Part shown: positions 14,181-26,954 of the stretch, one piece after another
How the letters are laid out: every line of letters starts with the position of its first letter
How positions within the stretch are numbered: position 1 is the first letter of the stretch
DNA from: Trichopria drosophilae
Taxonomy: Eukaryota; Arthropoda; Insecta; Hymenoptera; Diapriidae
NCBI GenBank assembly: GCA_030407085.1
Contig: CM059584.1
Span: forward strand, 5,642,001 to 5,706,000
DNA length: 64,000 nucleotides
Reading direction: 5' to 3'
Made by a program: the position numbers and the translations under genes
Notes under the pieces: model-generated
Database searches by the model: none
The model's input: the letters and a program-made list of their open reading frames with translations, nothing else
What the model was told of the DNA's origin: nothing

Positions 14181-15029
14181 CTGTAGGGGATTTAAAGTAT
14201 ACTCCAATGTACCAAAATATAATAACCCTTTCTTAAATTGGGCGATATTCGAACCGTCATAGATGTTATGTTCCAAAAACATACATGATTTCGAATTATA
14301 TATGTATATATATAGAGTGAGAGAGAGAGAGAGAGGACCATTTGTTATAATATTCGCGATATATTTTTAATTCAAACTATGTAGGTTATTATTGAGGTAA
14401 GATCGTTTTAATATATGCCCATTTCATTGCTAGTTTCTAGCCATAATATGGTAAATGAAGACCATATTTTTCAGGCAGTTAAACTGGGCAAAATCTAGCT
14501 AGGTTGATGCTAGTCTGGTTTAAAATGGGCATTAACTGGCAATTTTTTAACCAATTTCTTGCTAGAAGTTAGGAAGCAAGTTTTGGGCAGTCAAATTGGC
14601 TGGTTTTTGGGTTGTGCCCATAAAAACTGTTCAGATTTTCTACCAGCGATTGAGCATTTGCGACAACAAAAAGATATGCTAATGCGTAAGGAATCGATCC
14701 ATATTCTTGATTTATAAATAAATCTATCCTATGCCTTGTAGGCTATTGATTCCATACAGATAGTGAAGATATCTAAAGCTCTGATGTAATTGGCTAAGAG
14801 CTACAATACATCCTCGATGTTCAACAGAAAAGAGTCGCATGGTATAAACGTGTTTATAGACCACTTTTTCCCCAGACTACTATAAAATGGTAGCGAAATG
14901 CACGAAATCTCGTTTATCTCATATACGGTTACGTAACATTTTGGAATAACGTTGGAAGTTCTAGGCGATTATTTCTCTAATCGTTCTAAATTGAAAAGCT
15001 GGAACAAACTTCTCGGAAATAATCCACTT

Positions 15030-15480
15030 TAGTCGTATAGCCTACATGCCATGTATACGCGGCGTCTTAAGCACGTATGCCAGCGAAAAGGCGGTTGTTT
15101 CGGTGTAAATTAAAAACGTGGGGTTTTTACGAACTAAACACGGGTCGCTCTAATTGCCAGATTACGTGTCGCGAGTTTAGACGTTGCTGACGCTAAAGTG
15201 TAGTGGCGATAAGGACGAAGACTTTAAAACTGCGACCTTAATTTCATCCTCGAATATGCCGTCAATGCACGAATGTTTTCAAGCTGATATACGATGAGGA
15301 GCTACTGAGGCATTATCGACTGCTCGCAAAATGCATATATAACCGTGCCAACGCACGAGTAAACATCGCCGCCGCTGAGTAAACAGATGGTGAGTCGAAC
15401 GTCTGGACGTAACAAAATAACTTTTCTACGGTTTAAGGTATCGAAATGAAATTTATAGGAATGCAATAGGGCCGTAAAAT
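15030..15480. other. GC-richer stretch without recognised gene
   Basis: Moderately CpG-rich (GCCAGCGAAAAGGCGG, ACGTGTCGCGAG, CGCCGCCGCTGAG). No splice-bounded conserved reading frame was found. It may be regulatory. Confidence 0.3.
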
Positions 15481-17858
15481 CGGCCATTTAATCAAGAAAA
15501 TACCCACCCTTAAACTGTGACGGTAGAAAGGAAGACCAGACTGGAAAATCGTAAATGTCTTTTCATGTAAGGGCTCATCTAAAAAAGTGGCCAGGAGCCT
15601 GTAAACAACTTAGAAGAATTTTCTTTCTTTACTTTAAATTCTTAGATTTTTTTTTGAGAAAAACTAATATAGAATTTAATTTTGCATTACATCTTGTGGT
15701 CAAATTTCAGTCAAAAACTGTTGACGTTTATAATGTTTAAGGCATCAAATGCTCATCCTCCCATCAAAAATAAGAAAAGAAAATACCCAAGAAATGACCC
15801 AACCAATGGCATGTAAACAATTTGGATGACAGTTTACATCTTGAAAGCTCGAATTTAATTAGTAGAAAAACAAATACTTCATTTCATAACCTACATTTGT
15901 ATTTTCAATTTATTTCGTTTCTTTTATCAAGTTTATAAACGCTTTCATCACATTTATATAAAGCTGGCAATTTTAGTTAAGAAATTGGGAAAACTATTGC
16001 ATTTAATGTATACGACATTTTTTGGATTGTACGATCTGTTAAATATTTTACATAAAAATACCCTAGTGTTGTGAAGATTCGCAATAATATAACAAAACCC
16101 TCGTTTAAATTTTGTTAACAGGCGATGAAAATGTTTTCTTTATTGTTTGATTAATTAATTCTTTTCATTAAAATCGCAAATACATTGACATGATCATGCG
16201 CAGCGTGTTTGTACTCTATATTACTCCAGGGACTACATTGAACAGAAACCTAAAATTGATTAAACAGCTCAATAGCACCATCCAGCGGTATCAGGTGAAA
16301 CATCGTCGTATTCCCTTCCATTCAGTTTTGTGTTTCAGTACACTATACATATAGCAGCATCTGGTTCAAAGTATATAGTGTAAGTGAACCACTCGTAATT
16401 ATATCAAAACATTTACACGGCTTTCAGGAAAATACAAAAAAAAGTAATCAAGCGATGAAGTAATTGGAGCATAATCAACAGAACAATTGAATAAGGATTC
16501 TTCTAAAATTTTAAATAGTGCTTCGAACTAACTTGGATATAAGCAGCACAATATTAAATTGCATTGAACCATTAGGGCAATTTTGAAATATAGTATAATG
16601 ATTTTCTAAACAAAATATATTACAAGGAATGAAGTAATTGGATGGAGTTGGTCATAATGTATTACAATTATGTTTATGGATACTATTGTGGACAAAAATA
16701 TACGAATTATTAATTATTTTATGTTTAGCAACGGGTTTTCTCAAGGGTAAAATAAAAAATAATCCTTAAACATTATTAAATAATGTAAATATAACCTAAA
16801 TCCCTCTTTGATATTTTGGAACAAAATAAAAGCAAAACAACATATATTTTATAACAGTAATATCAAATTTACTGCATATATTGGGTTTTGAAAGTTCTCT
16901 TCATGAAATGTCGAAAAATGAAGGTAGAAATTTGCGAACATTTCAAATATACAGATTTTCAACTCGAAAATGGTGTAAAACGACGTACGAAAGTATTACC
17001 TGAATTCATTAAATATCTGTATTGAAAACTTTATCGCAAGAATTATATATGTTATATTAATGTGCCATTTTCGACATTTTTAATAAATTGTGCAAAAAGT
17101 TGCCTAATTGACCTATTCCAAAAGTACCAACACGAATATTCAGTAAGCTCATACTTGTTACCGTTTATAAATGAATTTTTTTTAAAGCTAATTTCAGTTT
17201 CATTGCAAAATGCTGATTAAAAACCGCCTCATATTTACGCAACTAATTTATAAAATTTAAAATAACATAATCGTGGAATTAAATCGTTAAGTGGCTTTAA
17301 AAATGTTGAAAATTCCGAGTGCGTGTCCATAAATTCGCTTGAAATATAGAAAGAAAAGTATATTTAATTGAATTTTTCAAGAACGTAAATATACATTATA
17401 TTTCTTTTATCGTTTCCAAGAACAAGTACATCTGTAAATTTTAGAGATTTATTTTTCTGACTGCACGCGATAAGTGAACGTTGGGTTTGCGCACGCGGGC
17501 ATATGGTAAATTTTGCGATACTGTTTACACTCGCCGGTTTCCCCCTTTTACATCGGCGTGGGTGAAAACCTTTTGTGTACACGTTAAGAGAGAAAATATC
17601 AGACAACTGCCATATGATATATTAATTTGTGGCCAGTTGTGAAGCACATTACTACTATCTCAAAATAAAATAAAATTGAATTCTCTCACGTGAAATTCAA
17701 AATCCGAATATATAGCGATCTTGAGATTACTGTAAACATTTGTTAGACAATAATTAGTATGATTTAATTAGTTGGAACTTACTACATAGTAGGACAAGAT
17801 ACAGCCATTGTTTTTAGTTAATTTTACTGTCTAAATACACTTAAAAATTTAAGTAAGA
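15481..17858. other. AT-rich non-coding DNA
   Basis: Nothing recognised on either strand apart from short chance ORFs. Confidence 0.5.
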
Positions 17859-18037
17859 GTATCCGAAGTTTTTTAACGATACGGTTTCAGAATTTTACGA
17901 AACAGAGTTTAGTAATTTTCTGAAATATTTTGGTAATTTTCTAAAATCTTTTGTTAATTTTCTGAAATTTTTTCGTAACTTTTTGAAAATGTTTTCGTAA
18001 AATTCTGAAACAATAACAGTAAAAAACTTCAGTTACT
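17859..18037. mobile_element. palindromic MITE with GTTTCAGAATTTTACG arms
   Basis: CTGAAGTTTTTT-type outer repeat and a 19 bp inner inverted repeat (GTTTCAGAATTTTACGAAA with its complement at 17992-18011) define a foldback of about 180 bp. The loop holds imperfect copies of GGTAATTTTCTGAAAT. Confidence 0.65.
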
Positions 18038-18360
18038 ATTTCAGAAAATTCCTAGAGAGATGTCTAACATTGTAGTCCTCGATAAATTCTATAGCAAGGC
18101 TACTGTTAAGTCGTAAAACCATTCAAAAACATCGTTCTGCTAGATTCTACTATTTAGATAGTAAAATCAACTGTTTATCTTTTTGGTTTAATAATAAAGA
18201 TTCTTGTTTTGCAATAATTATTGTTAGAATTAGAATTAGAATTTAGAATCGTACTGCACTGAGAATAATATTTAATGAATTTCACTAAATGGTGAGTTCC
18301 CTAGTGGGAACTACATTTCTTTCAACTTACTAATCTTTAGTTAGTCAAACATAGTTAGCC

Positions 18361-18590
18361 TTCGCCGGTCACTGGGGGTCCAGCAGACCCCAGGATGAAT
18401 TTAAAGATAAATAATTCGCTTTATTAGTTTTAAATTGGAAATATTGGAACACCTATCGGTAATTTAAAGTACTACCAATAAATTTCTGGTAATGCCAATG
18501 TCTGGCGAACGTCAGTATACTCGTGGTACGTTACAAAAGTTAGTCGATTTCGTGGCGGGGTCCAGCGGACCCCAGTGTGACGACGGTGAA
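18361..18590. mobile_element. MITE with GGGGTCCAGC-type subterminal repeats
   Basis: Left end TTCGCCGGTCACTGGGGGTC with CAGCAGACCCCA; right end GGGGTCCAGCGGACCCCAGT then GTGACGACGGTGAA. Each end contains its own small palindrome (GGGGTCC..GGACCCC type). This arrangement resembles piggyBac-like termini, though I do not see a clean TTAA duplication. Confidence 0.65.
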
Positions 18591-19090
18591 TACTTAGAAG
18601 AAACTGAGAAAGCTTTTATTTCATGATTCGTATAGTATAAATAGTCGAAATAACATGGTAAATAATGCGTATTGTACATCTGTTATTTACTGTCAATAAT
18701 ATTATGAGACATATATTATTTATAGTTTTAGAGATGGCTTACAATTTAAGAGTTCGTAATATTCGTAAGCAATTAGAAGAGACTGAGGAAGATGAAACTA
18801 TTGGGGGAGATGCTTCAGTAATTTTCGATTATCAAGATGTCAATTACTTTATTTGTTCAGTTATATATCTTATATTTAAAAATTATATACAAATAAATAA
18901 AGTATGTAGGTAAAAATGATGTATTTTATTTTTTAAAGATTATACACTTCATTAGTCTAAATAAATACCCTTTTTAAATTGTAAATCAATAGACTATTTT
19001 TTTCTACAAGACCGCAATATGCAAACTACGTCCAGAAAGTTTCATTAAAAAATATTAAAAATATAATAAGTTATAGTTTTTTTAAGTAAA
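18591..19090 (+). other. small unassigned ORF beside a MITE
   Basis: An 82-codon ORF (18665-18913) contains MAYNLRVRNIRKQLEE followed by an acidic stretch TEEDETIGGD. The charge pattern (basic helix then acidic run) and the adjacent piggyBac-like ends suggest a transposase N-terminal remnant, but no conserved residue confirms this. Confidence 0.25.
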
Positions 19091-19302
19091 TACACTCTAA
19101 ATTTCTTAAATTGAAAGTTGAGTCACTCTTTGCTAAAAGTGACTTTTTCACTATTTCTAAAGTGGAAATTTCACTTTATTAGAGGGGCATATTTCCACCC
19201 GCTATTAGTAAAGTGAACTTTCCACTTTAAAAATACCTACTGAAAAAGTCACTTTTATCAGAAAGTGGTTATTAACTTTCGCTTTAGGAAATTTAGAGTG
19301 TA
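19091..19302. mobile_element. CACTCTAAATTTC MITE with TA duplication
   Basis: TA CACTCTAAATTTC and GAAATTTAGAGTG TA flank a foldback whose arms share AAAAGTGACTTTTTCA and AAAGTGGAAA. About 210 bp and non-coding. Confidence 0.85.
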
Positions 19303-19499
19303 AAGTCATCTTCTGCACTTTTTTTTATTTGTAATTTTCTTTACTATGTTAGATGGAAACTCATGCAAATTGAACAGTGGGGTCATAATTTAGGATGGCT
19401 AAATAATATCTCAGAATTTTTGTAACTTGTCGAATCGAAATTTATAATGAATAAAAGTTTGGCCATTCTGATAGAAGATATGAAAGAATGGGAATGCCA

Positions 19500-20000
19500 T
19501 TAAAGGTGCCAAATAAGACAGGCCAGGAAAAATTCTAGATCGGCACTGGAATAACTTATGCTTCTACGTTACCCGACTAGAGTTTAATGAGGCTAGCCTC
19601 ATTTGATGAACCGAACCACTAGTCAAGTTAAAACCCAGGTTAAGGTTAACAACTTGTATGAATTGACGACAGGCCTATTACTGAGTTCCAGATGGGTTAC
19701 CAGATCAAAATTCGACTGGGTTAACCCAGCTACATGTCATTGGTAACAATGTTTTTACCTAGGTATCTGGCGAAAGCATGGCCAGAATATCATTCAAATA
19801 TTTGCATGTGACTAGAAGAAATACTTGAAGAGATCTCGAAGGAGTTATCCCGACAACATCCCGGCCAGAACTATGATTTTATTCTGATCAAATCGGTTTA
19901 ATTCTTTAATGGGATTACCCCAATTGGATTGTTGACATTGTATCGAGTCTATTCGAATCAGATCGGGTAATTACCATATTTAAAGGTGTCATTCAAGTTT
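19500..20000. other. mid-GC intergenic segment, probably old repeat
   Basis: Less AT-rich than its flanks, with GGTTAAGGTTAAC and GGGTTAACCCAGC inverted motifs. No reading frame of note and no definable ends. It runs into the repeat candidate at 20003. Confidence 0.25.
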
Positions 20001-20002
20001 TT

Positions 20003-20205
20003 TTTTTTATTGCTTTACGTCGACTTTTGTGAACCCACATGGGACTAAATGGCGACGGGACCTACAGTTTATGAAGGTGTAATCCGAACCACCTGAGCTT
20101 CGGCGTTATTAGACACTTATAAACAAATACAGAGTGACAGATGGCAGAGGCCGGGCTCGAATCAGGATTTACCATTCAAGGGTTAATCTATGCAACCCAC
20201 ATAGG
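20003..20205. repeat. dispersed-repeat candidate with poly(T) edge
   Basis: Starts after a run of about 12 T (minus-strand A tail) with TTGCTTTACGTCGACTTTTG and ends near AACCCACATAGGCCC. It contains CCCACATGGGAC and, later, AACCCACAT again, and GGGCTCGAATCAGGATT, which recalls a tRNA T loop. It looks like a SINE or LINE 3' end on the minus strand, directly beside foldback A. No family match could be run. Confidence 0.4.
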
Positions 20206-20208
20206 CCC

Positions 20209-21518
20209 TTAACCCACTAACGTCAAGTTGGACACTTTTTTCGCTTCAATTTCAATAAAGAATTTCATATGAAAATCCAAACTCAAATAAATTGAAAGGT
20301 ACATGTCTTACTATTTTTGAGGTCGCTCTTTTCAATGCTGTTGTCAAAATTGAGCTATCTTAATTAGAAAATTAAATATGGCGATTTAAATGTCAAAATA
20401 ACGCGAAAAATCGAGTGCTCTTTTTTATAAAACATTTTTTTCTCATCGAAAGAATATTTGTCGTCAGAAAATTTCTTCATTAAACGTGGACCCAATAGTT
20501 AGAGTATCAAGATAAATTTTTTAAATATTTAAAACTAACATGGTGACCACAAAATGGCGACTTCAATGACAAATTTCTAATTAAAACTTAAGAATTGTTT
20601 TTCATGAAAACTATAGACTTCAGAAAAAATGTTCTAAGAATAAATACGTTTTAGAATGAGTCAAAAAATGCTCTCAAATTTTTCCAGAATATATTGTTAA
20701 AATTTTTTATTTTTCAAAAATTCGAAAAATCGAAATTTTTAAAAAAGTCGTCTAAAAAATCTGAAAAAATTTGAGAGTATTCTTTGACCAATTCGAAGAG
20801 ATTTTTGTTCTAAGGAAATTTTTTCTAAAGTCTACAGTTTTCAAGAAAAAAAATTACTATAGTCTTGAAATCTAGAAAAGTTTAATAATTTTTTTGCTTG
20901 AAAACTGTAGACTTTAGAAAAAATTTCCTTCGAATTGGACAAAGAATACTCTTAAATTTTTTCAGATTTTTTGGAGAACTTTTTTAAAAATTTCGATTTT
21001 TCGAATTTTTGAAAAATAAAAAATTTTAACAATATATTCTGAAAAAAATTTAGAGGATTTTTTGACTCATTCTAAAACGTATTTATTCTTAGAAATTTGT
21101 TTCTGAAGTCTATAGTTTTCAAGAAAAACTATTGTTAAGTTTTAATTAGAAATTTGTGATTGGAGTCGCCATTTTGTGATCACCATGTTAGTTTTTAAAT
21201 ATTTAAAAAATTTATCTCAATACTATAACTATTGGGTCCAGGTTTAATGAAGAAATTTTCTGAGGACAAATATTCTTTCGATGAGAAAAACATGTTTTAT
21301 AAAAAAGAACACTCGATTTTTCGCGTTATTTTGACATTTAAATCGCCATATTTAATTTGCTAATTAAGATAGCTCAATTTTGACAACAGCACTGAAAAGA
21401 GCGACCTCGAAAATAGTAAGACATGTACCTTTCAATTTATTTGAAGCTGGATTTTCATATGAAATTTTTTATTGAAATTTAAGTGAAAAAAGTGTTCTTC
21501 TTGACGTTAATGGGTTAA
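20209..21518. mobile_element. TTAA foldback A: 1.3 kb near-perfect palindrome
   Basis: Begins TTAA CCCACTAACGTC and ends GACGTTAATGGG TTAA. The two halves are reverse complements over nearly their whole length (for example AAATTGAAAGGTACATGTC in the left arm and its complement in the right), with scattered substitutions. The centre lies near 20864. TTAA at both ends fits a piggyBac-type target duplication. No transposase frame is present; it is non-autonomous. Internal modules such as GAAAACTATAGACTT also occur in foldbacks B-D. Confidence 0.88.
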
Positions 21519-21599
21519 TAACCTCTATCTAATGCAACGCCAAAAATACAATTTTTATTAGTAAAAAAGTTTTGCTTTAAAACGAAGCAATTTCTATTT

Positions 21600-22110
21600 A
21601 TATACGAAGACTGGTTGCACCTATTTTTTAAACATGTATTCATGCCATTTGCGTGCGCATATTGTGAATTCAGCGCTTCCGTAATATCGTCCCTAATGAA
21701 TAGAATACTTTATCATTTGTTGGCACATAACACATTACAATACCGTAATAAGGTGGTGGCTCCGCGTATTGAATTTTCAGAGTGTATGTGTGGTTTTGCA
21801 AATTCTAGACCTCGATCTGTACGCTAACCCTCGAGGCAGGGCGTGACGCTGTATCCGGCACTCCCAGGATAAATCCGGTGCATGCGGCGAAAGATAACGA
21901 TAAAGATACACCGCTGTGTAACCCGAATCCATGTGCAAACGACACCCGGGCGACGACTTCGAATTTCGATGAAAACGTCGATGGGTTATCGTTGGGCTAT
22001 TGCTTTTTCCCAAGACAATAAAAAAAATTCGGTCTACCAGTAGTTTGACGTACGCGCGGAGGGCTACGTGGTATCTCACTGCGAATGATATTATATATTC
22101 TTCTCCTTTG
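21600..22110. other. GC-richer stretch without recognised gene
   Basis: CpG-rich segment (GACACCCGGGCGACGACTTC, GTACGCGCGGAGGGC) immediately beside foldback A. The 100-codon minus-strand ORF at 21777-22079 shows no family features. Confidence 0.3.
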
Positions 22111-22394
22111 TTCCCAATTCAGCCCAGCCAAAGTTAGCGAATAATATAAAACGATATTGACGGCTTTCTAATAACGGCTCTTATACGGTGAAAATTGTGA
22201 ATAAATGTAAAACTTTTCGTTTAGGTTTCATTAAAATATTATATTTTAGTCTGATTCGTACTAAAAATGCTAATATCAAAACTTTGAAATTGGAAAAAGT
22301 TCAATCTATCTTCCCCTACAAATGTGACCATTCGATTGTATTAACGTTAAAGCATGCTTTTTTATTTAGGCGAAAAACAATTACTGAGGGGTTT

Positions 22395-22625
22395 TTGCTA
22401 TGTTGTTAATTACAAATCTGTCCTCATATTTTGAAAATTCAATATGGTAGATCAAATTTCGTCTGGATCGAGAAACTTTTTGCAGTTTGGTTCGCCATCT
22501 TCCCACCTCCATTTTGAATTTTTAAAATCTGAGAACAAAGTCGTAATCAGCGCCCCCAAAAAACTTCAAGATACAAATTTCGTCTTGATTGAACAACAAT
22601 TTCTTTTCAGCATACATTCTTTATA
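22395..22625. repeat. fragment of the CGCCATTTTG repeat family
   Basis: Contains AAAATTCAATATGGTAGATC, CTCCATTTTGAATTTTTAAA and AAGTCGTAATCAGCGCCCCC, which match modules of the element at 29973-30949. No termini seen. Confidence 0.45.
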
Positions 22626-22646
22626 AAGATAGTAATTTGCGTACCA

Positions 22647-22842
22647 AGGGCGTAAAAGAGAGTTTTACGAATTAAACGGACGAGGAATCACGATATGAGG
22701 CGGAAATTTTACTCATATAGTGCGAACAATATTTTTCGATTCCGTAGTTGTGACTTAGGAAAACCTCATCTAATACACGGGTCGTGGAATTACCCTTTTA
22801 CGCCCACAAAAGGAGGCGTGAAATGGTCACTTTACGCCTGTT
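22647..22842. mobile_element. CGTAAA-ended MITE-like repeat, copy 1
   Basis: Left end CAAGGGCGTAAAAGAGAGTT and right end TCACTTTACGCCTGTTG are inverted; each end also holds a small internal palindrome (CGTAAAA..TTTTACG). Similar architecture is seen at 26796-26954 and 36981-37217. Confidence 0.5.
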
Positions 22843-23989
22843 GACTCGAAAAAGTATATTTTTCATGCTTTGTTTATCATTATAACAAAATAAACACATT
22901 AATGATGAAAAATATTTAATTATTTACATTTTTAAATACTTTACCAAAATACAGAAGCCAAAATTTGCAACAAAATCATATTTTAATTACTTGAAAAGTA
23001 AAAAAATTAATTAAAAAAAGGTGTCGATCCAGATCGACACGATGCTGGTAATTATGTTTCGGACTGAGATGATTTCAGCTCGTAATTCTTTGTAATGTAG
23101 CAATTCTCTCGACTTGTTTAGAAGACATACTTCACTGCCATACGACAGATGTTCCGACGCGGATGGGAAACTTTAATTTGAGATGTAAAAAACTGTTTCA
23201 GACATTTCCGAGTATAAGACGTTTTAATTGCACGCAACCAGGATTTGCGAATATACATACAAAGATTATAATGAAGTAAATATTTGTTGGAATATACATA
23301 GTTTATGTTCAGTATATACACTGAGTGCATATCAAGTTTTATTATTATAGTACAACTTCTCATTTTTTATGTGAATCATTAGCCAACATCTCTCATTATT
23401 CGACAACATTACTGATTATCTTCAACATTAGAAATCATCTTATTATATCGTTCTATTTCGCCGTGCAATTAAATATTAATATCCAAGTTAAAGTTGCGCA
23501 GAAGCGTTATAAAGCATAAACAGTTACATAAGTGAACATGAAGCACCATAAATCTGTGTATATATAGAATAATGATGATACTTAATCACGTTTTTCCATC
23601 CAAAATTTCCGTGCAATTATATGCAAATAAAAATTAGTAATCATACACATTAAAATTTGTAATGAAGATAACAAATTTAAATATTCTATTAAAGTTTGAT
23701 GTTTTCGTCTCTCAGATACTTTATTTAAAACTTCGTGTCAACACTTAAAATGTCCACAGATGATAAATAAATACACAGATCCTAAACAACAAATACCTCT
23801 TAAAGAGACACTCCGAATCTCTTTTCGAAGATATCTCCAAAACGACCTCTTAAAGCAGTTTTAATTGCAACCTGAGAACGAATTCTTGAAGAAATCATTC
23901 TTAAGAATTCTTAACTATTACATGTACGCATTTTAATGTATACACTGACTTACACTGAGATCGCTGATCATGCTTGCGTAATTCTAGTT

Positions 23990-24065
23990 CCGAAATTAAA
24001 TATAGCAGATTGAAAATGGCGGATTAAAATGCAAAACCTTGTTTTGTTACCTCTCACTTTCTTTG
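23990..24065. repeat. short relic with AAAATGGCGGATTAAAATG
   Basis: A single module of the same family (GAAAATGGCGGATTAAAATG) with no recognisable ends. Confidence 0.35.
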
Positions 24066-24178
24066 TTAAAAAATTAACATCAACGCCCTAGAAAATAAAA
24101 AATGAATGTTAAAAGGTTACGTTTTTGAGTTTCTTATTCTTAAAAATGATTTCCTGAAAAAAAAGCTGAAAGTTGACA

Positions 24179-24240
24179 AGCCGAGAGTAAAAAAGCCGAC
24201 ACATCAGTTTTTTGAGTATAGGTTTTTTTACCTCTCGGCT
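24179..24240. repeat. 16-18 bp stem hairpin AGCCGAGAG
   Basis: AGCCGAGAGTAAAAAA (24179-24194) is matched by TTTTTTTACCTCTCGGCT (24223-24240) with a 28 bp loop. The only irregularity is one extra G in the right arm. The 90-codon ORF covering it is not considered real. Confidence 0.6.
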
Positions 24241-26795
24241 TTTCGATTTGTCGGTTTTTCGACTCATACCCGATTTCTTCCCAGAAAATTACCCGTTTCA
24301 GCACGTTATTTCTTTACATTTTTTAGGAACTTAATAATTATAATTTTGAAATTTGAGTCAAACAAGGTGGTACATTGAAAATACCGATGTGCATGTAATG
24401 CATAATTAAAAATGAAAGCTTTAATTTTATTTATTTATGAAAATCAAAAAGGTGGTACTGCGATCTACAATTTTGAGATCTTCTATCGATCACTTCTCTC
24501 TCTGAGCAGAATTGAAGACTTCCTAAGCAGTTCATTAAAAATAATTATGTTAATCGCAATAACGTGAAATGATGACACCGACCCGTTACTTTGCCGCGCT
24601 CACCTGTTAACATTTTTGTGAAATGAGAATAATTTAATTGATGGATGGAAATAAACAACAATACCAAATAAAATAAGTTAAATATTATATTTTATTTTTG
24701 TTCTTTTCTTTTGACATAACTGTGAGAAAATTCCTTGCAAAAAGTTAATATATAGACGCTTTCGGTACAGAGGCGAAATAAAAAAATCGTTATTTATTGC
24801 ACAGTAACAATTGTTGTTTAGCAGAACGAAACCGGACGGATATGACGAAACAAATGCACGCAGGCTACAATTCGCAATCCTATTAGAAAAATCGATTTCA
24901 TGGAACGTACTCTACACTGTAGTCTGAATATGCGTAGAATTTCAGTTATATATTTTTCAACGTGTCGAATATATAATAATTTTTTCACAACATATTTGAA
25001 ATGAACGTCGTAATTATTAAATGTTTGGAATGACATATATTTACTTAACACAATCGAACAATTTTATTTTATCGTATATATCGTGCTGTACAAATTTCGT
25101 TTTCGGTGTTGAGTTTTTAATGTGCATTTCATTCAGTGACTTATATTAGTAATTATATTAATTGATTAACTGACGTAAGTAGATAAAATGCATATTTTTC
25201 TTTAGCATAAACATACACTTCACATTATAATTCTCGTCGACTATACTCTCTCACAATGTAGTAATATCACGGAATTTTCTTAATTTATTTACAAGTTTTT
25301 ACTTTTAACCTTAAATATTTTTATCGTTATTTTTATTATTTTAACATACAACCGATTATCACTTTCTTTTGGAATCACAGATCTACTTCAAGTCACTCTC
25401 GGCTTTAACATCATCAATTTACTCAAGTCAGATTATCATATAAATTTGTCACTATAAAATCATATAATTTATCGCCTAGTATTGTAACTTTATATGGAAA
25501 ATCTTTCGAAAAATTGAGATATATTTGCTTAAAAATAAATTATTCTTGCGTGACATGAATTTTATATTAAGTCTCATTTACTCTACTTTATTGAGATTAA
25601 TTGAATAAATTTTATACCAGAATTGCAATTTTACGTGAAACGATAAGAGAGGAATGTACGCTTAAAGAAAAAGTGGATCATTTTTCGCTCTGAAAAACTC
25701 AGAATGGGCTCATATGCAGTTAAAATTATGATGTAGTAATTACGGAATTGTTATTAAAACTTTTAATATATACAAACATTTGTAAATATTTTGAAAATTA
25801 ATTTAAATTAGATTTTTTTTATTAGAAATAATCATTTATTTCACACTTCTTCTGAATGGATAGCGTATGAATATAATTTGTATTATATAATCCAAACATA
25901 AATAACAATTAATACAGTTGTATTTAATAAGTAATGTTAAACAACTGTTAATTAATACATTGTGGACTAAGAATGCACATTAATAAAATATACGACTATT
26001 TAACTGTGCTTATCACATTTTCTCGAAAACGATCGGAATAAATTTACATTTGACATTTATTTGTTCAAATAACAGATCGGTCGCATATTTGGTTGAAAAG
26101 TCTAATTTTAATTCAATATAACAACACACAATTGAAAACAAATAATGTGAGGGAGAAATTCATTAGTAAACGTAAAATGATCAAACTACTCATTAATCTT
26201 GAGTATAAATTGAAAATCGATTTTTCGTCCCTAAGGTGAATATTGACACAAACTGTAACTTTCGAATCCAAGTATAATGACATATAATTCTACGCCAGAT
26301 GTTCCTATAAGTGGTATTGTCACTCTAAACCTTCTAAACTACTCTCTAATCCGGATAGTTGTGATGTTGACTGTCTCATATTAATTTTAATTAAAGACGG
26401 ACTTCCCTAATGCATGTCTTTTAAAAATGTAAATAGTAACGTAAATAGCCCATTTATTAAATATGTGTTATCTTGGAGCATTTTGTAAGCGGCAAATACG
26501 ATATTTTAGCAAATATGGTATTTTCAAGATTATAAAAATATGTGTCTTAAACCGAATTATTGGTGGTAGAATCAGTTACAATCGCCAAGTGTCATAGCAG
26601 ATTCAAACTAATTTATTGTTTGCAACCGTTTCTAACAAATTTAAACTCAATATTACATATTCCAATTTTTAATTGCATTTTAACAAATATTATTTCAACA
26701 AATTCAATTTAAACATCAATATCTTATACGATACTTGTAGTCAAAATTCTATATGTAAATAGCGTTAATACTTCCTCTTAATAGTATATTACCTA
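24241..26795. other. AT-rich non-coding DNA
   Basis: No gene or bounded repeat seen; very AT-rich throughout. Confidence 0.5.
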
Positions 26796-26954
26796 ACAAG
26801 GGTGTAAAGTGTACTTTTACTCACCGAGCGGGAACTATACAAATAAAGTACCACTTTACGCACGACCGTTCAATTTACGAATTTTGTCGTCAGGATTACG
26901 TAAAAGTGAACTTTATGCACGAAAAATAGGCATCAAAAGTACTTTACGCACACA
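26796..26954. mobile_element. CGTAAA-ended MITE-like repeat, copy 2
   Basis: Left end CAAGGGTGTAAAGTGTACTT and right end AGTACTTTACGCACACAA are inverted, with inner GTAAAAGTGAACTTTATGC. Ends resemble copy 1. Confidence 0.5.

Larger units (their letters stand above)
13498..14646. mobile_element. CTGGTAG foldback element, 1.15 kb
   Basis: Left end CTGGTAGAAAATCTGAACAG and right end CTGTTCAGATTTTCTACCAG are perfect inverted repeats. The arms stay complementary inward for about 350 bp (for example TTCCTAACTTCTAG, AACCAGACTAGCATCAACCT, TATCGCGAATATTATAACAA with their complements). Both arms end inward in AG/AT microsatellites. The left arm has three copies of ACAGTTTTATACAC (13515-13556) not found on the right. 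A second small copy of the family lies in the loop. Confidence 0.87.

Noticed and set aside
20140..20175. Possible tRNA T arm (GGGCTCGAATCAGG)
   Set aside because: No acceptor stem, D arm or anticodon arm can be formed around it; kept only as part of a repeat candidate.
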